A DNA stretch of 64,000 bases from Desulforegulaceae bacterium (lineage in GTDB: Bacteria > Desulfobacterota > Desulfobacteria > Desulfobacterales > JACKCP01). Each line of letters begins with the position of its first letter. The first letter of the stretch is position 1. A model generated the notes under the pieces. The model saw only the letters and a list, made by a program, of their open reading frames with translations. It was not told where the DNA came from and did not search any database. Below are positions 17,390-26,497 of this stretch, in pieces. A program made the translations under genes and the position numbers. Location: assembly GCA_034006035.1 (NCBI GenBank), contig JAVETN010000011.1:1-64000 (forward strand), in the 5' to 3' direction.

Positions 17390-18582
17390 AAACGATAAAA
17401 AACAACTTGATTTGGATTGTTTTCGTTCCTTTTATCTGGATTAATACAGGTATGTTTTGGTTTGAAAAAGGAGTCAGCTATACTCCTGCAATAATTCTTA
17501 TTTTTACCTTGATATACTCAGTTGTTTTTAGAAAAGATTTAAAAGACAATTTAATTGATAAAAAACAAGACCTGTTTTTAAAACTTTTGATAATTTATCT
17601 AATTATCTGTGTTATTGTATATTTTTTAAATGGCTATAGTTCAAGGCAGATAAAAGCAATTGGCTATAGTTTTCTCTATTTATTGTTTCTTCCCAAAAAA
17701 GACCTGAAAAAACTTCCTTTTAAATTAACTATTGTTTTATCAGCGACTGGTTTCTTTGTTATCTCTTTTTATCAGTATTTTATTTTAAATACACCAAGAG
17801 TTCATGGTTATATTAACCCAATTGTTTTTGGTTCAGTAGTTGCTTTAGTTTGCTGTATAAGCCTTCTCTTGATGTTTGCAAGTAAGGAAAAAACAGAAAA
17901 GTTTGTTTTTTTTATTTGTTTTTCATTGCTTTTAGCTTCAACAGTATACCATCTTTCAAGAGGAGTTTGGTTAGCTTTGATATTTGTTTTTTGTTTTTTG
18001 TTTTTTTTAAATATAAAAAATAATTATTTAAACCATAAGAAAGCTATGTTATTTCTTTTAGTTATTATTTTAGGGGTCATTGCAGTTAATAAAGATATTA
18101 TTTGGGATAGAGCTGTAACAAACACATCATTTGAGTTTTCTCAAATAAAAAAAGGTGACTTTAAAAACAGTGTTGGTTTAAGATTACAAATGTTTAAAAG
18201 TGGTTTTATCATAATAGAAGACAATCTTTTATTTGGTGTTGGCGATAATTTTTCTGAGAAAATAAAAAATCAATACAATAATAAGCAAGTTGATGGAGCA
18301 CTTATCGAGTATCCTTTAAGTCATTTCCACAACCAATATATTGATAAATTTGTAAAAACAGGGATATTAGGATTTTTATCTTTATTAAGCCTTATTCTCT
18401 ATCCATTGATTAGAGCTTTAAAATATAAAAAACCATCTGATTATATGTTGATTTCTATTTGTTCAATTTTGTTCATAGCAGGATTAACAGATGTTCCTTT
18501 AAACCATGGGCCAATTTTATATTATTTTTTTATTATGGCATATTTTTTAATGAATGTTGATAAAAAGTATCAAGGGGGTTGA
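17383..18582 (+). CDS. O-antigen ligase family membrane protein
   Basis: A 399-residue protein with about ten to twelve hydrophobic segments and a large periplasmic loop between the later helices (roughly residues 235-315), the topology of WaaL/Wzy_C proteins. The segment HLSRGVWLAL matches the conserved SRG region of that family. It would join O-antigen or a similar glycan to lipid A-core in the periplasm, though a polymerase role is equally possible on sequence alone. It is coupled to both flanking glycosyltransferases. Confidence 0.75.
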   Translation: MLKTIKNNLIWIVFVPFIWINTGMFWFEKGVSYTPAIILIFTLIYSVVFRKDLKDNLIDKKQDLFLKLLIIYLIICVIVYFLNGYSSRQIKAIGYSFLYLLFLPKKDLKKLPFKLTIVLSATGFFVISFYQYFILNTPRVHGYINPIVFGSVVALVCCISLLLMFASKEKTEKFVFFICFSLLLASTVYHLSRGVWLALIFVFCFLFFLNIKNNYLNHKKAMLFLLVIILGVIAVNKDIIWDRAVTNTSFEFSQIKKGDFKNSVGLRLQMFKSGFIIIEDNLLFGVGDNFSEKIKNQYNNKQVDGALIEYPLSHFHNQYIDKFVKTGILGFLSLLSLILYPLIRALKYKKPSDYMLISICSILFIAGLTDVPLNHGPILYYFFIMAYFLMNVDKKYQGG

Positions 18583-18593
18583 TAAATCTCGAA

Positions 18594-19364
18594 ATGAATG
18601 AAACTAAAATTTTTGCTATAAGTTTAGATAGGTTTTCCAAAAGATTTGAAAACTTAAGTCGAAATTTGGAAAAAATTGGTTTAGAGTGTGAATTTTTTCA
18701 GGCGGTTGACGGAAGAGAAAATAAGAAGCATTCTCTTTTCAACAGGCATGATAAAAAAAAAAGGATGCTCATAAAAGGGAATCTTCTTAGAGGGCCTGAG
18801 CTAGGTTGTTATTCAAGTCATTATTTGTTGTGGGAAAAATGTGTTTCTTTGAATGAACCTATTATTGTTTTAGAGGATGATGCTATAATTATCCCCGATA
18901 ATTTTTCAGATTTTTATAATAATATAAAAAATTTAAAAACAGATTATGAATGTATAAGGCTTTTTTATTGTGAAAAGCGAAAACCTAAGTTTTTAAAAAT
19001 AGAAACCTTTGGGGCTTTTGATATTGTTAAGTTTTTTAAAGGGCCTAGTTATGCAGTTGGTTATTATTTAACTCCTTCAGGTGCAAAAAAATTTTTGGAA
19101 AGTTCTAAAACATGGATTCTCCCAGTTGATATTTTTATGGATAGGTTTTGGACCAATAAAGTTGAGTGTTATGGTGTTACACCAATTTGTCTAGAACATG
19201 GTGTTGAAATTTATGGTTCAAATATTACAGATAATACTCGAGTAATTAAAAAAAATTTTTTAACAAGAGTCAGGAGAGAAACCTTTGCTGCTAAAGAACT
19301 TTTTTTTAGACTAGTTCATAATTTAAAATATTGGTTGAAGTTTATCATAATAAACAGAAAATAA
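18594..19364 (+). CDS. Family 25 glycosyltransferase
   Basis: Features of GT25 (LOS/LPS beta-galactosyltransferase LgtB type) are present: an N-terminal ISLDRFSKRFENLSRNLE, FQAVDGRE, GCYSSHYLLWEKCV and the acidic motif IIVLEDDAII. It probably transfers a hexose to the outer core. ATG 18594 was chosen; a TTG at 18579 overlapping the preceding stop is an alternative that adds five residues. A run of Gs at 18573-18577 is the only ribosome-site candidate. Confidence 0.82.
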   Translation: MNETKIFAISLDRFSKRFENLSRNLEKIGLECEFFQAVDGRENKKHSLFNRHDKKKRMLIKGNLLRGPELGCYSSHYLLWEKCVSLNEPIIVLEDDAIIIPDNFSDFYNNIKNLKTDYECIRLFYCEKRKPKFLKIETFGAFDIVKFFKGPSYAVGYYLTPSGAKKFLESSKTWILPVDIFMDRFWTNKVECYGVTPICLEHGVEIYGSNITDNTRVIKKNFLTRVRRETFAAKELFFRLVHNLKYWLKFIIINRK

Positions 19365-19402
19365 CTATGTAATTGAATTTGTTACCTTATTAAAATTGTT
19401 TT

Positions 19403-20308
19403 TTATATATTTTGCATAATAACTTTTTCCACATCCTCAAATTTAATGTTATATAGGCATTTAATATCATAAGGGCATTTAATATTTTGGTTGCAAGGCC
19501 TGCAAGGTAAGTCTAGTTCAATATAGGAAGTATTGTGATTAATACTTCCGCTACGATTATAGGTGTTTGGGCCGTAAATACCGATTGTTTTTGTTTTTAG
19601 TGCAGATGCTAAATGAAAAATTCCGCTGTCAGAAGCAATTACCAGTCTGGCATTATACAACCATTTTTTGGTGTTTTTTAATGAGCTGAATTTAAACACA
19701 GGGAAACCATTTGTTTTTTCTAAAATTTTTTCAGCGATATCTGTTTCATGTCCAATTAAACGAACTGGAATATTTTTAGATTTAAAAAAATTACAAATAT
19801 CTATAATAAGATTTAAAGGTATGCATCTTATTCGGCTCTTTGCTCCTATGTGAATGCAAACTTCATTGCCTGGCTTTTTATTTATAGATGTATTTAAATA
19901 GGTATTGTTTATTGGTTCAATGTTTAATAATTCAAGAACAGGTTTGAAATTATATACTATATGATTAGATTTAGTATATTTATTCACTTGTTTAGTGTAG
20001 ACATACGAGTGTTTAATTTTTGAAAAAAAATTTTTATTTCTACCAATTTTATTTTTTGACTTAATTTTCTTAATGATTTTTCTGCTGCCATTATCTGAGG
20101 TAAGATCAATTGTTAGATCAAAGAAGGATGAAGGAATGCTTTTAGTTGTATACTCAATATAGTCAGTGTCAGAAAATAAAGAGCTAAATGTGTCTTTTAT
20201 AAGGTAACTTACTTCATAGCCAGCCTTAAGTAAGGGGTTTGAAACATAAATACCTGATATTACATCACCTAAATTTGAAGTGTTTATAATTAAAGCTTTT
20301 TTCATCAC
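19403..20308 (-). CDS. Family 9 glycosyltransferase (ADP-heptose:LPS heptosyltransferase-like)
   Basis: The C-terminal half has the GT9 nucleotide-sugar site: ARLVIASDSGIFHLASALKT followed by TIGIYGPN, then a Cys-rich segment (CRPCNQNIKCPYDIKC) seen in several heptosyltransferases. The N-terminus NTSNLGDVISGIYVSNPLLK matches the conserved LGD...TP region. It probably acts in the lipopolysaccharide core. Its ATG overlaps the stop of the FkbM methyltransferase gene (ATGA type) on the minus strand, converging on the GT25 gene. Confidence 0.85.
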   Translation of the reverse strand: MMKKALIINTSNLGDVISGIYVSNPLLKAGYEVSYLIKDTFSSLFSDTDYIEYTTKSIPSSFFDLTIDLTSDNGSRKIIKKIKSKNKIGRNKNFFSKIKHSYVYTKQVNKYTKSNHIVYNFKPVLELLNIEPINNTYLNTSINKKPGNEVCIHIGAKSRIRCIPLNLIIDICNFFKSKNIPVRLIGHETDIAEKILEKTNGFPVFKFSSLKNTKKWLYNARLVIASDSGIFHLASALKTKTIGIYGPNTYNRSGSINHNTSYIELDLPCRPCNQNIKCPYDIKCLYNIKFEDVEKVIMQNI

Positions 20309-21087
20309 AATAACCTAAAAAGATTAGGTTTTATAAAGTTTTTACGTGACAAGTATACATTTTCTCCTTGCTTCCACTCAGCATCAAAACCACTAGATCC
20401 ACAGTAAAAACTTCTGTTACATCCTTGTTTCATTCTTTCATGAAGCTCTATGATAATAGAATTTACATTGTTTATCCAAGCAAGTGTTTCGCTAAAAACT
20501 TCTTTTTCTGCTCCCTCGATATCAATTTTTAAGATATCAATTTCTTCAAGGTTGTATTCAAGTATTAGTTTGTCAATTGTAATTCCTGGTACAATTGAAT
20601 TGGAAGGTTTTTTAGCATCTTGCTCTGATTGTTTTTTAGATGTCATGAATCCCCAGTTGCCTAGACCTGGGTCAATTACATTTATTTCTTCATTTTTATT
20701 CCATAAGGCAGCGTGTATTGGAATAATGTTAGGGTAAGGAGCAACGTTGTTTTTTAAAAGTTCAAAATTCTTTTTTTCAGGCTCTATAGAATAAATTTTT
20801 GCTCCAGGAAATTTATTGGCAAAGTATATGGCTGCAAGACCTATATTTGCACCTGCATCAACAATAACTTGTGGATGCTTTTCTGTAGAAAAGTTATATT
20901 CTTCTTTTAAGAATATTTGCTTAAATGTTGATATATCAGATGATGAAGCCCGCAATGTGAATGGGTGTTTACAATCATTTCTATTAACTGTTAAAAGAAT
21001 AGTTTTTTTTGTTGTTTTTGCTCGAAAACAGCAAAAGATTCCTTTTAATTTGCTAATCTTCCAATATAGTTTTATTCTTCTAAACAT
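20305..21087 (-). CDS. FkbM-family SAM-dependent methyltransferase
   Basis: The family core is visible: VIVDAGANIGLAAIYFANKF (SAM-binding motif I), YSIEPEKKNFELLKNN, and EIDILKIDIEGAEKEVF, the FkbM signature. FkbM methyltransferases O-methylate sugars or polyketides; next to GT9 a glycan target is likely. ATG 21087 is preferred since AAGGAA lies six bases before it; 21102 would add five residues. A hairpin (AACCTAA/TTAGGTT, 20312-20330) near its 3' end overlaps the ribosome-site region of GT9. Confidence 0.85.
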   Translation of the reverse strand: MFRRIKLYWKISKLKGIFCCFRAKTTKKTILLTVNRNDCKHPFTLRASSSDISTFKQIFLKEEYNFSTEKHPQVIVDAGANIGLAAIYFANKFPGAKIYSIEPEKKNFELLKNNVAPYPNIIPIHAALWNKNEEINVIDPGLGNWGFMTSKKQSEQDAKKPSNSIVPGITIDKLILEYNLEEIDILKIDIEGAEKEVFSETLAWINNVNSIIIELHERMKQGCNRSFYCGSSGFDAEWKQGENVYLSRKNFIKPNLFRLL

Positions 21088-21340
21088 ATTCATTTCCTTC
21101 ATAAGGCAAATAAACAGTTGCTTTGCTATATGTTGTTAAAAACTAATTTAGTCTTTTTTTGAAAAATCAATTTTTTTCCATTTGCAATGTAAAATCCAGC
21201 CATTATTTGAAAAATTATAGAAAGAATATTTAAGTTTTATGATAATCCAAGACCAAGATTATCAGACGAATAGTCAAGTATTGAATTAAAAAATAGTTAC
21301 TTCTAAGTTTTAAAGCCACAAACTGTTATTTTTATAAAAA

Positions 21341-21538
21341 TCACTGAATAATCAAACTATTATCTTCAGTTCCAAAAATTTCATCGGAAAAAAGAAGGCT
21401 TTGGGTTTCGTGTTTTTCAAGATAGCATTTAATGCACAACGCACATTTTGTACGGCAGATCGAGTCTTTAGAATCAAACTCTCCAAAGCAGTCAAGGTGG
21501 CTGTCAATTATTTGCTTTAAAAGCTTTTTTTTAGTCAT
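21341..21538 (-). CDS. Small Cys-rich protein of unknown function
   Basis: A 65-residue protein with a compact cluster CFGEFDSKDSICRTKC followed by ALCIKC, giving five Cys within about 25 residues. The pattern C-F-G-x-y-D then C-x3-C-x5-C looks like a metal-binding knot seen in various anaerobe proteins, but I cannot name a family. The start ATG at 21538 has a modest ribosome site. It lies about 120 bases downstream of hflX and may be at the end of that operon. Confidence 0.55.
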   Translation of the reverse strand: MTKKKLLKQIIDSHLDCFGEFDSKDSICRTKCALCIKCYLEKHETQSLLFSDEIFGTEDNSLIIQ

Positions 21539-21655
21539 TTTATCTCCATTTTACATCCTGAATTTGGATGGAATTTTAAATTAATTAAATAATTGCCCTT
21601 GGTTTCTATAAAACTTCAAACATTTATTTGTTTTGAGCAACAAAGCTTAAACAAC

Positions 21656-23299
21656 CTAAACAAAGTCAAAAACCTCATCAAGTTTTTTGTCAAGGACATT
21701 GTAGAGGGTTTCAAGACTGTCTGCTTTTTTTGCAGTAATTGAAATTCCCCCATATTTTTTTTCCAGGGCAGCAGCTGTGTCTTTATTAACAAGATCTGCC
21801 TTGTTTAAGGCAATCACCACAGGAAGGTGGTTGAGTTTAAGATCTTGTACTATTTTATTTACAGCTTCTATCTGGTTTTCCATTAAAGGATTTGAAATAT
21901 CAGCTACATGTAAAAGAATATCTGCCGATTCAAGTTCTTCAAGGGTTGCCTTGAAAGCAGTTTTAAGATCTTCTGGAAGATCTCTTATAAATCCCACTGT
22001 ATCTGTTATTATAACTTCACGCTCCCTTGGAAACCTGAGTCTTCTTGAAGTTGGATCAAGAGTTGCAAAAAGTTTATTGGCAGACATAACCTCACTTTTG
22101 GTAAGTGTATTTAAAAGGGTTGATTTGCCAGCATTGGTATATCCAATTATGGAAATAATAGGAATATTGTTTTTTTCGCGCTTAGCCCTTTGTTTTTTCC
22201 TGTTTTTTTGTACTTTTTTTAAATCTTTTTCAAGTTTGTTAATTCGGTCTCTGGCCCTTCTTCTGTCTGTTTCAAGCTTGGTTTCACCAGGACCTCTTCC
22301 TCCTATTCCTCCTGCAAGTCTCGACAAAGCAGTGTTTTGCTGCATCATAAGCCTTGGAAGAAGATATTTTTGCTGGGCAAGGGCTACTTGAAGTTTTCCT
22401 TCCCTTGTTTTTGCCCGTGAAGCAAATATATCAAGAATAAGTTGAGTTCTGTCTATTACTTTAACATCAAGAACTTCGGAAATAGAGTTTATTTGTGAAG
22501 GACTGAGCTCCTGATCAAAAACAATCATTGAAACATCTTTACTTAAGCAGGTTATGGAAAGTTCGTTTATTTTTCCTTTTCCAATAGCAAATTTTGGATC
22601 AGGTCTTCTTCTTGACTGATGCATTGTTTCCACAACTTCAATCCCTGCAGTTTTAGCAAGTTCTTCAAGTTCTTCAAGTGATGATTCAACTTCATATTTT
22701 GGTTGAGCTGATACATTTATTAAAACAGCCTTTTCCTTGGCACTGGTTTTTTTTGAAGTTGGACTTTTTCTAGAAATTTCATCTTCTATTGAAGATATAA
22801 GTTCAAAGCAATCGTTGTTTAAGCTTGAAATTGGATTTTTTTCGCTTACAAAATAAGGAGTGCTGTTTTTTTCATCAAAAATAAGATGGGCAGTAAATAT
22901 TCCATCAGGACTTCCATCAGGATTAATTGTAACAGCACAGACAAGATCAAGTCTTAAAAGAACAAGATCGTTAATGTCTTCTTGAGAAAGGGCTTCGTTT
23001 GGCTTTAAATGGGTGTGAACAAATCTAAGGCCTTTGAGCCTGCCAGATCCTCCTCTATATCCGGATAAATCGGGAATAGATATTTGCTGACTTGTGCCTA
23101 TGATCACATTTTCTATCTTGCCTTTTCTATCAATTAAAAGTCCTATTTGTCTTTTAACCTGGCTGGACAATGCAGATAATTTAAAGGCAATTTCAGGATC
23201 AACAATATTATCTGGGGATGTACTTTCAAAATAAAGAGATTCAATCTCTTTTAAGGTGGAAGCTCTTATTCCATCTGTGTTACCAAAAATTTTTTTCAT
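21656..23299 (-). CDS. hflX: GTPase HflX (long form)
   Basis: HflX splits stalled 70S ribosomes. The GTPase domain shows G1 GYTNAGKSTLLN, G3 DTVGFIRDLP and G4 ALNKADLV, preceded by the HflX domain (DPKFAIGKGKINEL, RAKTREGKLQVALAQ, GPGETKLE). At 547 residues it is longer than the E. coli protein (about 426) owing to about 190 extra N-terminal residues that include a segment starting RKGKIENVIIGTSQQISIPD. This extra region probably contacts RNA or ribosome; its role is not known. It follows dnaB with an 11-base gap. Confidence 0.93.
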   Translation of the reverse strand: MKKIFGNTDGIRASTLKEIESLYFESTSPDNIVDPEIAFKLSALSSQVKRQIGLLIDRKGKIENVIIGTSQQISIPDLSGYRGGSGRLKGLRFVHTHLKPNEALSQEDINDLVLLRLDLVCAVTINPDGSPDGIFTAHLIFDEKNSTPYFVSEKNPISSLNNDCFELISSIEDEISRKSPTSKKTSAKEKAVLINVSAQPKYEVESSLEELEELAKTAGIEVVETMHQSRRRPDPKFAIGKGKINELSITCLSKDVSMIVFDQELSPSQINSISEVLDVKVIDRTQLILDIFASRAKTREGKLQVALAQQKYLLPRLMMQQNTALSRLAGGIGGRGPGETKLETDRRRARDRINKLEKDLKKVQKNRKKQRAKREKNNIPIISIIGYTNAGKSTLLNTLTKSEVMSANKLFATLDPTSRRLRFPREREVIITDTVGFIRDLPEDLKTAFKATLEELESADILLHVADISNPLMENQIEAVNKIVQDLKLNHLPVVIALNKADLVNKDTAAALEKKYGGISITAKKADSLETLYNVLDKKLDEVFDFV

Positions 23300-23310
23300 T
23301 TATAGCCCGA

Positions 23311-24672
23311 TCATGAGTAATTTAGGGCAAGTTCTTCAAATCTTGTGTATTTGCCCATAAAGCTCATATTAATGGTTCCAACCGCTCCGTTTCTGTGTTT
23401 TGCTATTATTATTTCAGCAAGACCTTTGTTTGGGTTGTTTTCATCCTTATTATATACCTCATCCCTGTAAATAAATGAAACAATATCAGCATCCTGCTCA
23501 AGAGCTCCTGATTCTCTTAAGTCTGAAAGCATTGGTCTTTTGTCGCTTCTTTGTTCAAGTGTCCTGTTAAGCTGTGAAAGAGCAACTACAGGAATGTTTA
23601 GTTCTTTGGCAAGCATTTTAAGGGATCTTGAAATTTCTGCTATTTCAAGGTCTCTTCTGTCAGATTTTGTCTGGGCATTCATAAGCTGAAGATAATCAAT
23701 TATTAATAATCCAAGGCCTTTGTCCATTTTAAGTCTTCTTGCTTTAGTTCTTATTTCAAGGGGCCTTATATCAGGCGAGTCATCTATATAAATAGGTGAA
23801 TCATATAAAATAGAAGCTGCATTATGAACCCTGTCCCAGTCTTCTTTATCAAGATATCCACCTCTTATTTTTGAGGAATCCACCCTTGCTTCAGCTGTTA
23901 AAAGTCTCATTGAGAGCTGTTCTTTTGACATTTCAAGGGAAAAAATCCCAACTGGAATGTTTGAACCCACTGCAATATTTCTTGCAAGATTTAGGGCAAA
24001 CGCTGTTTTACCCATGGCAGGTCTTGCAGCAATAATTATAAGATCAGAACCCTGAAGACCCGAGGTTATTTTGTCAAGACTTGGGTATCCTGTGGGCAGT
24101 CCTGTAATTTTGCTGTCATTTCCCTGTCTTTCATCAAGGGTATTTATATTGATGTCAATAAGAGAGTGTAATGGAGAAAAATTTGGTTTTTGTTTTTTTT
24201 CTGTAATTTCAAATATGGTTTTTTCTGCAAAATCAAGAATTTCAGAAGCACTTCCAGCTTCGCCATAGCATTTTGTAATAATTTGGGAAGCAGAGTTGAT
24301 TAGCCTTCTTAAATGTGCCTTGTCCCTTATTATCATTGCATAATCAATGGGGTTTGGTGCAATAGGGGAAAGTTCAATTATTGATGCAAGCTCTTGTTTT
24401 CCTCCTGCGTTTTCAAGTTCTCCTCTTTCTGTGAGATGGTTTGCAAGGGTTACAAGATCTATTGGTTTATTATTGCTGAAAAGATTAAGCATTGATACAT
24501 AGATAAGGCTGTGGGAATGCTTGTAAAAATCTTCAGAACTTACAAGGTCTGCCACATCAAGAAGGGTGTCATTATCTAAAAGTATGGTTGCCAATAACGA
24601 CGATTCCGCCTCATAGTTCTGGGGCGGAATTTTTGCTTCAAAAATTTTTGAAACATTGGTTTTTTTTGACAT
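23311..24672 (-). CDS. dnaB: Replicative DNA helicase DnaB
   Basis: DnaB unwinds DNA at the fork. An N-terminal DnaG-binding domain (PPQNYEAESSLLATILLDN) is followed by a RecA-type core with Walker A ARPAMGKTAFALN, Walker B LGLLIIDYLQLM and the Arg finger region. The length is 453 residues from ATG 24672; the longer TTG start at 24711 was rejected because homologous DnaB begins close to PPQ. The usual order rpsF-rpsR-rplI-dnaB is kept. Confidence 0.96.
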   Translation of the reverse strand: MSKKTNVSKIFEAKIPPQNYEAESSLLATILLDNDTLLDVADLVSSEDFYKHSHSLIYVSMLNLFSNNKPIDLVTLANHLTERGELENAGGKQELASIIELSPIAPNPIDYAMIIRDKAHLRRLINSASQIITKCYGEAGSASEILDFAEKTIFEITEKKQKPNFSPLHSLIDININTLDERQGNDSKITGLPTGYPSLDKITSGLQGSDLIIIAARPAMGKTAFALNLARNIAVGSNIPVGIFSLEMSKEQLSMRLLTAEARVDSSKIRGGYLDKEDWDRVHNAASILYDSPIYIDDSPDIRPLEIRTKARRLKMDKGLGLLIIDYLQLMNAQTKSDRRDLEIAEISRSLKMLAKELNIPVVALSQLNRTLEQRSDKRPMLSDLRESGALEQDADIVSFIYRDEVYNKDENNPNKGLAEIIIAKHRNGAVGTINMSFMGKYTRFEELALNYS

Positions 24673-24810
24673 TTTACGCTCAGTTTTTAAGCTGAACCAA
24701 AAAACTTCCAATTTAAGTATAAAACTTATTAAATTGAATCAGGTATAGCATAAGTAAAACCTGACTAAACCTGCCTTTAAATCAGACAAATTTGAAATCT
24801 TTTAATTCAG

Positions 24811-24838
24811 TTTCCAACCGGAACAATCCGGCTGGAAA
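24811..24838. other. Strong hairpin between rplI and dnaB
   Basis: Twelve-base arms (24811-24822 and 24827-24838) pair with a single mismatch around an ACAA tetraloop. There is no adjacent T-run on either strand, so it is not a classical terminator. On the transcript it lies between rplI and dnaB and may be a processing or stability element that sets their relative amounts. Confidence 0.55.
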
Positions 24839-24880
24839 TTATATTTATACTTATGCTTAACTAAGAATAATTTGTTTTAA

Positions 24881-25327
24881 TTATTCCTCAGGAAGAATAG
24901 AAATGATAATTTCAGGTTCAACATCCGTATAAATTCTAACAGGAACAGAATATTCTCCTGTTTCCTTTATAGGTTTTGCAAGAAGAAGCATTCTTTTTTC
25001 AATTGAAATATCCTGTTTTGCCAGCTCATCAACAATATCCTGAGCTTTAACAGAACCGTAAAGTTTTTTATCTTCAGCAACTTTAGCACGGATTTCACAT
25101 CTTACGCCTTCAAGACGCTTTGCCATTTCTTTAGCAATTTCAATTTCTTTGGCAATTTGAGCTTCTACTTTTTTGGCTTCCTGTGCCATGAGTTTTCTAT
25201 TGGCATCGGTTGCCAACACGGCTTTTTTATGGGGAAGCAGGTAGTTTCTTGCGTATCCATCTGCAACTTCCACTTCAGAACCTATAATTCCAAGTGAACT
25301 TATTGTTTCTTTAAGTATAATTTTCAT
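24881..25327 (-). CDS. rplI: 50S ribosomal protein bL9
   Basis: Length (148 residues) and sequence match bL9: N-terminal MKIILKETISSLGIIGSEVE and DGYARNYLLPHKKAVLAT, a long connecting helix rich in Lys/Glu/Ala, and a C-terminal domain with KLYGSVKAQDI. It sits in the conserved cluster with bS18 and bS6. Confidence 0.97.
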   Translation of the reverse strand: MKIILKETISSLGIIGSEVEVADGYARNYLLPHKKAVLATDANRKLMAQEAKKVEAQIAKEIEIAKEMAKRLEGVRCEIRAKVAEDKKLYGSVKAQDIVDELAKQDISIEKRMLLLAKPIKETGEYSVPVRIYTDVEPEIIISILPEE

Positions 25328-25384
25328 CAGTCCTCCATGTAAATAACAATCAAATTGAGCCTATATAATTTAAGGTGTAATTTT

Positions 25385-25633
25385 TTAATCTACTCTTCCA
25401 ACGTAAGGCAGAAGTGCAAGATGTCTTGACCTTTTAATTGCAGTACTCAGCTCTCTTTGATGTTTTGCACATGTACCTGTTATTCTTCTTGGAATAATTT
25501 TTCCTCTTTCAGTTATGAAATGCTTTAAGGTTTTTGGGTCTTTGTAATCAATAGAAATGTTTTTATCAACGCAGAATTTACAAACTTTTTTTCTTCTATA
25601 GACCTTTTTTTTTCTTCTTTTTACATAAGCCAT
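25385..25633 (-). CDS. rpsR: 30S ribosomal protein bS18
   Basis: The 82-residue protein has the bS18 core [34 protein letters not shown] and a C-terminal [10 protein letters not shown]. Two Cys in CKFC near the N-terminus and a third in TGTC mark the zinc-containing (C+) type. The ATG is three bases after the rpsF stop. Confidence 0.97.
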   Translation of the reverse strand: MAYVKRRKKKVYRRKKVCKFCVDKNISIDYKDPKTLKHFITERGKIIPRRITGTCAKHQRELSTAIKRSRHLALLPYVGRVD

Positions 25634-25636
25634 TTT

Positions 25637-26086
25637 TTAAAGGTCCTCCTCTGTTTTTGTTTCTGTGGATGCTTCTTCAGCTGAATCACTGACTGTTTCT
25701 TCTACTACTGTTTCTGTTGTTTCTTCAACAGCTTCTTTAGCGGCTTCAGAATCAGTTTCTTTTTCGAGCATCTCAGCTTTTATCTGCTCAATATCAGGAT
25801 TATCATCAATAAGAACAGTAAGATATCTTGTTATTCTTTCATCAAGTCTAAAATATCTTTCAATTTCTGCTATAAGTGCGGCAGGAGTACAATATTCTAT
25901 CCTGAAATAATTCCCCCTGGTTTTCTTTCTGATTTCATAGGCAAGCTTAAGCGAGCCCCATTCGTCAGTTTTTAAGTGAATTCCGCCACTTGTTTCAATT
26001 TGTGAAATCATTCTGCCATAAATTTCCTCCCAGGTTTCTTTACCTGTGTCAGGATCCATGACAATAATAGTTTCATAACGTTTCAT
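25637..26086 (-). CDS. rpsF: 30S ribosomal protein bS6 with acidic C-terminal tail
   Basis: The first 100 residues are bS6 (MKRYETIIVMDPD, KKTRGNYFRIEYC, LDERITRYLTVLID). The last 45 or so are almost only Glu, Thr, Val, Ser and Ala, an acidic disordered tail longer than usual. It pairs with bS18 on the platform. A strong AAAGGAGG site precedes the ATG. A short perfect hairpin (26100-26112) lies in the leader, where S6:S18 autoregulatory sites occur in other bacteria, but I could not match the known motif. Confidence 0.95.
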   Translation of the reverse strand: MKRYETIIVMDPDTGKETWEEIYGRMISQIETSGGIHLKTDEWGSLKLAYEIRKKTRGNYFRIEYCTPAALIAEIERYFRLDERITRYLTVLIDDNPDIEQIKAEMLEKETDSEAAKEAVEETTETVVEETVSDSAEEASTETKTEEDL

Positions 26087-26497
26087 AAAACCTCCTTTTG
26101 GCTTTTAAAGCCCCAATTGAATTATTGGAGCAAGGAATACTGAACAAACAAACCAAATTTAACTATCACCTGATTTGTTTGTTGTCAATTTTTATCTTTT
26201 GGGCTAATATTCAAATTTAAAATTTATCTAAAAAAATAGGGTTTAATTTGACTTTTTCAGGTTAAAAAATTAAGTAAAAGAACCTGTCAATTAAATATTT
26301 TTTGTGCAGATAAATTAAGGTTTTCAGAAGCCAGGATAAAAATCGATTAATATTTTAATAAAATAAAAATATAAAAAAAGTTTAAAACTTTGACACAGGG
26401 CTTTTGTTTTTGATATTAATAAGGAAGTTTTTTTGTCAGTAAGGGTCATTCCAAATAAAAATATTTTTTTGTTAAATTTAACTTTAAGGAGAAAAAA
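26087..26497. other. Divergent intergenic region rpsF / porin 1
   Basis: About 410 AT-rich bases holding the rpsF leader on the minus side and the first porin promoter and 5' UTR on the plus side. No additional gene is supported; a frame on the minus strand across 26324-26839 is only the shadow of the porin. Confidence 0.6.
26390..26417 (+). promoter_or_regulatory. Promoter of porin 1
   Basis: A perfect TTGACA (26390-26395) is followed after 16 bases by GATATT (26412-26417). The spacer end CTTTTGTTTTTGATAT recurs almost unchanged before porin 2, and both leaders share AAGGGTCAT, which supports real function. The 5' UTR is about 75 bases. Confidence 0.65.
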
